Origin: Bacteroidales bacterium | GTDB lineage: Bacteria > Bacteroidota > Bacteroidia > Bacteroidales > Muribaculaceae | Assembly: GCA_900770215.1 (NCBI GenBank) | Contig: CAAGJW010000071.1 | Coordinates: 1-56,024 of the forward strand | DNA: 56,024 nucleotides | Direction: 5' to 3' | Shown here: one piece after another, positions 51,861 to 56,024 of the stretch | How the letters are laid out: each line of letters starts with the position of its first letter | Position numbering within the stretch: position 1 is the first letter of the stretch | Position numbers and translations under genes: made by a program | Notes under the pieces: generated by a model | Database searches by the model: none | What the model was told of the DNA's origin: nothing | What the model saw: only the letters and a program-made list of their open reading frames with translations

Positions 51861-53810
51861 TCATCGACGATAGAGGATTTTCTCTCCCGTAGAGGTGATG
51901 TAGACTTGGCCAGCCACTGGGTGGACAACGCGTACGCCACGCAGGTCGTAGAGCAGAGGTGTGGCTGCACCAGGCAATGCATCTACATCGTCAACCGCTG
52001 TGAACAGACGGTTGAAACGCATGCAGTTGAGCTTGATGCCGGTCACAGCGCTGTCGTTGAACAAGTTGGCCAGTCCCTGGGTCGCAGCTTGGCACTCATA
52101 GGGCACATTGGTCATGTTGCCAGTGCACGTGTTGCTGAACATGCCTCGCATGTCGGCACTCTCTGGCAAGCTGAGCGGTCTGAGGTCGAGACCCTCGAGC
52201 GAGACGCAGCCTGCAAACATGTTGCGCACGTCGGTCACCGATTCGGCATCCCATCCTGTAAAGTCAACACTCTTGAGCGCGCTGCACCCTTCCAGCAGGG
52301 CACTCATGTCGGTCACATCTGCAGTGCGCAATTGCGACAGGTCGGCGTGTTCTATCTTGTCAAGGTCTGCAAGCAAGCCTGCAAGCGAGTAGTTGCCGAG
52401 CCCGTGTTGTCCGTCATCGTAGGAGTGGTCGTAGTCGGGCAAGGGATCGCCGTTGAGCCACTGCAGGGTGCCGTCGGTATAGTAGGTGGTGGCTGTGCTG
52501 TTGAGCTGCGCCTTGAAGCCTGGTGCAAGCGCAACATGATAGACGCCGCGGCCGGCATTGTAGGCATAGGTGTAGAACGCGCCGCGGTTGGCTGTGCTCA
52601 CCCTGTCAAATTGCAACACACTCAGGTCGATTTGCGTCACGGCCGGGTCGTTGAGCAAGCTGGCCTGTGCAGCGTTGGCTGCAATGCCATCCAGGGGCCG
52701 TGCTGTGGCATTGGCCGCGCAGGTGCCCGAGAGCATGCCGCGCAGGTCGGCAGGGTCGCACAATGTGAAACTGTTGAGGTCGAGAAAGAGCAGCGACTCG
52801 CAATTCTCCATCATGTAGCGCATGTCGGCCACCTGACGGGTGTCGAAGCCATTGAGATTGACACGCTTGAGCGACTTGCACCCGTCGAGCATCTGGAACA
52901 TGTTGGTCACCGAGCGGGTGTCCATCCCACTCAAGTCGAGCCTGACAAGCGAGGAGCAGCCTTTCAACATGTAGCTCATGTCGGTCACCTGGCGGGTGTC
53001 GAAGCTGCTCAAGTCGAGCGTGCTGAGCTTGCTACAGCCTGCCAGCATCTCACTCATGTTGGTCACTTGGCGGGTGTCAAAATTGCTCAAGTCGATGCTG
53101 CTCAGTCCGTCACAGTAGCCCAACATGCCACTCATGTCGGTCACAGCACGGGTGTCGAATGCCCTGAGATTGATCTGCTCAAGCGATTTACAGCCCCACA
53201 GCATGTTGCGCATGGTCGTGGCTGCCAGTGTTTTAAAGTGATTTCCCAACTGTAGTGTCTGCAAGGCACTGCAGCAACAGAACATATAGCTCATGTCGGT
53301 TACCTGACGGGTGTCGAAGCTGCTCAAGTCAATCTGGGTGAGCGATTCGCACAAGTAGAACATGTGGTTCATGTCGGTTACTTGCGAAGTGTTGAGATTG
53401 CTCAAGTCAACCCTACGCAACGAGCGGCAATTCCAAAACAGGTTGCTCATTACAGTCACGTCGTCGGTTTTCATGCCTGAAAGATCGAGACTCTGCATGT
53501 TTTCCAGCCCATAGAAAAGCGAGTCGAGCGAGAATGCAAGTTTGCCGTGCAGGCTGTCGGTGTGGTTGTGGTCAAAGTCGGGCACGGGATCGCCTGTGCT
53601 CCATGTGTCGAGGCGGCCGCCGGCGCTCTTGTCAAGTTGGGCCTTGAACTCGGGGGTGAGCCTAACCTTGTAGATGTTGGCCTCGGGCTCATAGCTGTAG
53701 GTATAAAATATCGTTGCACCTTCACAAAAGGGCAGGGTAGCCACAATCATTGCCACGAGCAAAAGCCCGCGCAGTGCCAATCTCATTGCCGACGCTTTGA
53801 TGTGTTTCAT
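51861..53810 (-). CDS. BspA-like surface protein with DUF285 leucine-rich repeats in two blocks
   Basis: 649 residues from the ATG at 53810; an upstream in-frame ATG at 53873 overlaps the promoter. Signal peptide to about residue 31 (ALRGLLLVAMIVATLPFCEG). There are about ten repeats of about 23 residues of the type FDTRQVTDMSYM-x(4)-CSSL-x-x-LDLS in the first block (110-340) and a shorter second block (460-580). Each block opens with a similar beta segment (IFYTYSYEPEANIYKVRL and FYTYAYNAGRGVYHVAL), so the gene is an internal duplication. The end (LLYDLRGVRVVHPVAGQVYI) resembles the Por-type tail. BspA proteins mediate binding to host and bacterial surfaces. Confidence 0.85.
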   Translation of the reverse strand: MKHIKASAMRLALRGLLLVAMIVATLPFCEGATIFYTYSYEPEANIYKVRLTPEFKAQLDKSAGGRLDTWSTGDPVPDFDHNHTDSLHGKLAFSLDSLFYGLENMQSLDLSGMKTDDVTVMSNLFWNCRSLRRVDLSNLNTSQVTDMNHMFYLCESLTQIDLSSFDTRQVTDMSYMFCCCSALQTLQLGNHFKTLAATTMRNMLWGCKSLEQINLRAFDTRAVTDMSGMLGYCDGLSSIDLSNFDTRQVTNMSEMLAGCSKLSTLDLSSFDTRQVTDMSYMLKGCSSLVRLDLSGMDTRSVTNMFQMLDGCKSLKRVNLNGFDTRQVADMRYMMENCESLLFLDLNSFTLCDPADLRGMLSGTCAANATARPLDGIAANAAQASLLNDPAVTQIDLSVLQFDRVSTANRGAFYTYAYNAGRGVYHVALAPGFKAQLNSTATTYYTDGTLQWLNGDPLPDYDHSYDDGQHGLGNYSLAGLLADLDKIEHADLSQLRTADVTDMSALLEGCSALKSVDFTGWDAESVTDVRNMFAGCVSLEGLDLRPLSLPESADMRGMFSNTCTGNMTNVPYECQAATQGLANLFNDSAVTGIKLNCMRFNRLFTAVDDVDALPGAATPLLYDLRGVRVVHPVAGQVYITSTGEKILYRR

Positions 53811-53843
53811 TGTATTGTTTTCTTTTTCTTTCCTATAATGAAA

Positions 53844-53874
53844 CAAAGATATGCAAATGATGAGGAATTTCAAA
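53844..53874 (-). promoter_or_regulatory. Promoter of the BspA-like gene
   Basis: On the minus strand TTTG (53874-53871), 19 nt, then TATCTTTG (53851-53844). Perfect consensus, 34 nt before the start. Confidence 0.75.
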
Positions 53875-53973
53875 GTTTTCGGTCGAATTTCTGTTTTTCC
53901 AGTTGTGTTGAGGTTAGGTGTTGAGGATTGAACAGTGTGGGCGACGCGCCGTGTGCTCGCAGGGGGGGGCGGC

Positions 53974-54561
53974 TCAGTGCTTGAGCTCCATGCCCAGGTT
54001 CACGTGGTCGTAGTTGCGGGCAAAGGCGGCCAAGTCGGCCAGGTGCTTGTTGTGCACGATCGTGCTGGCCAGTTGCAGCAGTCGCAGCATGTGGTCGGTC
54101 TCGAGGGTGAGCCCCAGCCGCTTGCCCGCCTTCACGTGGCACGTGAGCGGCAGGCGGTGCCAGTAGAGGGTGAGCAGGCCCTGCTCGGGCGCGTACTCAT
54201 AGCGCCCGCGGGCCACGTCGCCCAGCCCTTTCACCCACAGGGCATAGTTGCCCTGGGCATCGAGCCGCAGGGCGGCATGCTTGCTCGAGAGGTGCAGCTT
54301 GCGGTATATTTTCTTCAGGCCTCGCTTTACCTTGCCCTTCACGATGGGCTTGCCCAGCGACGAGACCACGTTTTTGCCCGCCAGCTCCACTGCCGGCCCG
54401 GCATAGTGCCAGCTGCCTGCCACCGGCGCGTTGCGGCGGGCCACGGCCTGCAGCGAGTCGCCGGCCGGCGAGGCCGCCAGGTCGTCGTACACATAGTCCT
54501 GCGCCTGCACCGTCATGCCAGCCAGGAGCAGAACGACCAAAGTGAGCACATATCGCGTCAT
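53974..54561 (-). CDS. DUF4923-family exported protein
   Basis: 195 residues from the ATG at 54561 (the ATG at 54585 is an alternative). Signal peptide MTRYVLTLVVLLLAGMTVQAQ. The core (GSWHYAGPAVELAGKNVVSSLGKPIVKGKVKRGLKKIY) matches the DUF4923 pattern, a lipocalin-like family of Bacteroidales. The repeated beta strands that follow (ALRLDAQGNYALWV; GRYEYAPEQGLLTLYW) are consistent. Function is unknown. A -7-like TACTTTTG (54574-54567, minus) is so close to the ATG that the transcript could be leaderless. Confidence 0.75.
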   Translation of the reverse strand: MTRYVLTLVVLLLAGMTVQAQDYVYDDLAASPAGDSLQAVARRNAPVAGSWHYAGPAVELAGKNVVSSLGKPIVKGKVKRGLKKIYRKLHLSSKHAALRLDAQGNYALWVKGLGDVARGRYEYAPEQGLLTLYWHRLPLTCHVKAGKRLGLTLETDHMLRLLQLASTIVHNKHLADLAAFARNYDHVNLGMELKH

Positions 54562-54651
54562 TGCCACAAAAGTAATAAAAATCACGTGAACTCATGAAAA
54601 AATCTTGTCTCCAACATGCCCTGGCCGACATAAAATCACTAAATTCGCATT

Positions 54652-55935
54652 GTGGAGAAACTCATGCAATACATATGGCAGCACCGCCTGTACCGCAGCA
54701 CCGACATGGTGACCAACGACGGGCTCAAGGTGCGCGTGATCGACCCAGGGTTGCTTAACACCGATGCGGGCCCCGACTTCTTCAACGCCAAGGTTGAAAT
54801 CGACGGGCACCTGTGGGCCGGCAATGTGGAGCTGCACGTGCGTGCCACCGACTGGAAACGCCACGGCCACGACCGCGACAAGGCCTACGACAGCGTGATA
54901 CTGCACGTGGTGAGCAAGGACGACGCCCCGGTGTACCGCACCAGCGGCGAGCGCATACCGCAGGTGGTGCTCGAGGTCTCACCGCTCTTCAACCAGAGCT
55001 ACAACGCGCTGGTCAACGCCCGCGACGAGATACCCTGCGCCGCCAGTCTGGGGCAGGTGCCCCATCTCACCATCACCGAGTGGGTCGAGGCGCTGGCCTT
55101 CGAGCGGCTGCACAACAAGGTGGAGCGCATAGGGCAGCTGCTGGAGCTCTACCACGGCAGCTGGGAAGACGTGTGCTATGTGACCCTGTCGCGCAACCTG
55201 GGCTTTGGCATCAACAACGAGGCCTTTGAGCGCCTGGCCCGTCGCACGCCCTTGCGCCTGCTGGCCAAGCACAGCGACTCGCTGCTGCAAGTCGAGGCGC
55301 TGCTCTTCGGGCAGGCCGGCTTGCTCGATGCCTCGGCGCGGGGCACCGACAGCTACTACCAGCACCTGTGCAGCGAGTACGCCTTTCTGGCCAATAAGTT
55401 CCAGCTCACTCCCATGGAGCGAGAATCGTGGAAGATGTTCCGCATACGCCCGCAAAACTTCCCATATCGCCGCATTGCCATGCTGGCCCACTACATCGAG
55501 GGCGGATTCAGCCTCATGAGCAAGCTCCTCGAGGCCGATGGCGAGAAAGCCCTCAGGGCCCTCTTCACCGTCGAGCTCTCGGGCTACTGGGCCAGCCACT
55601 ACAGCTTCGGCAAGCCCAACTCGCGGCCCAGCAGGGCGCTGAGCGACAACTCGATCGACATTGTGCTCATCAACACCGTGGCCCCCTTGTACTGCGCCTG
55701 CGGCGAGATCACCGGCGAGAGCCGGCTCACCGACAAGGCCATCGCCCTGCTCGAGAGCCTCAAGAGCGAGCGCAACGCCATTGTCGACAAGTTTACCTAT
55801 GCCGGCATCGAGAGCCCCGACGCCCTCACCTCGCAAGCCCTGATCGAGCTCAAGCGCGAGTATTGCGATGCCCGCAAGTGCATATATTGCAAAATAGGCC
55901 ACTACCTGCTGAGCGAGGCCGCCCGCAAGGCGTAA
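54652..55935 (+). CDS. DUF2851-family protein
   Basis: 427 residues, cytoplasmic, beginning at GTG 54652: the resulting start (M)EKLMQYIWQHRLY agrees with the family N-terminus better than the ATG at 54664. Family landmarks: DPGLLNTDAGPDFFNAKVEIDG, GNVELHVRATDWKRHGHDRDKAYD, and the late C-rich end CDARKCIYCKIGHYLL. The role is not known. It is transcribed away from the DUF4923 gene. The last 89 bases of the window contain no gene. Confidence 0.87.
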   Translation: MEKLMQYIWQHRLYRSTDMVTNDGLKVRVIDPGLLNTDAGPDFFNAKVEIDGHLWAGNVELHVRATDWKRHGHDRDKAYDSVILHVVSKDDAPVYRTSGERIPQVVLEVSPLFNQSYNALVNARDEIPCAASLGQVPHLTITEWVEALAFERLHNKVERIGQLLELYHGSWEDVCYVTLSRNLGFGINNEAFERLARRTPLRLLAKHSDSLLQVEALLFGQAGLLDASARGTDSYYQHLCSEYAFLANKFQLTPMERESWKMFRIRPQNFPYRRIAMLAHYIEGGFSLMSKLLEADGEKALRALFTVELSGYWASHYSFGKPNSRPSRALSDNSIDIVLINTVAPLYCACGEITGESRLTDKAIALLESLKSERNAIVDKFTYAGIESPDALTSQALIELKREYCDARKCIYCKIGHYLLSEAARKA

Positions 55936-56024
55936 CGAGATTTCCTGCGCGTGAAATGTTGCCTGTTTTGTTTTTTTTCGTTTAATTTGTAGCCTGATAC
56001 GGATAAATCCTTAAAAACATGCCG

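Overview
The window looks like a chromosomal segment of a GC-rich gut Bacteroidales (Muribaculaceae or Prevotellaceae would fit; I cannot place it further). The evidence is the promoter type (a -33 TTTG about 19 nt from a -7 TAnnTTTG, seen many times), weak or absent Shine-Dalgarno sites, and families typical of the order: PepD, YitT, DUF4923, DUF2851, BspA-type repeats, secreted proteins with a Por-type C-terminal tail, and GH29 fucosidase.

Layout. 1-5350 is the right end of a prophage: tail/baseplate genes followed by a lysis cassette of holin, amidase and a possible unimolecular spanin, closed by a strong terminator. Immediately after it is a consensus promoter with no ORF downstream but a structured, terminator-ended stretch of about 95 nt, which I call as a candidate small RNA. 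5694-7304 carries a 2H phosphoesterase and a protein of unknown function. Two tandem tRNA-Asn genes follow, each with its own terminator. 7770-16048 is housekeeping: S41 C-terminal processing protease, PpiD-like periplasmic chaperone, SufE and two adjacent POT-family peptide transporters. 16164-24155 holds a secreted esterase, a rhodanese lipoprotein co-transcribed with a paralogue of the unknown protein at 6426-7304, a tightly coupled pepD-folK-mutY operon, a Fur-family regulator overlapping a CNNM/CorC transporter, a DUF4112 protein and a small YccF-like protein.

24295-33273 is a secretion locus on the minus strand: a membrane-anchored TPR/AraC regulator, a 1506-residue multidomain surface protein and an M6 metalloprotease with a C-terminal dockerin-like tail. 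33485-35002 is a four-gene operon (ridA, mmcQ/yjbR, a small unknown gene, an HD hydrolase) in which each stop overlaps the next start. 35122-36925 is the most unusual locus: a full-length protein resembling a tailed-phage major capsid protein but carrying an N-terminal lipoprotein-type signal, with a small partner gene and its own promoter, and no other phage genes nearby. A YitT-family protein and a porin follow at 37113-39143.

39419-44732 is a plastic accessory region: an AAA/DUF234 ATPase, two large imperfect inverted repeats, an AT-rich HpaII-like restriction-modification pair, a 52-bp duplicated scrap of the restriction gene, several perfect palindromes and a gene remnant. From 44770 to the end the genome returns to secreted proteins with Por-type tails, carboxynorspermidine dehydrogenase, alpha-L-fucosidase, a BspA-like repeat protein, a DUF4923 protein and a DUF2851 protein. 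Family assignments come from recognition of motifs and sequence style, without database searches.
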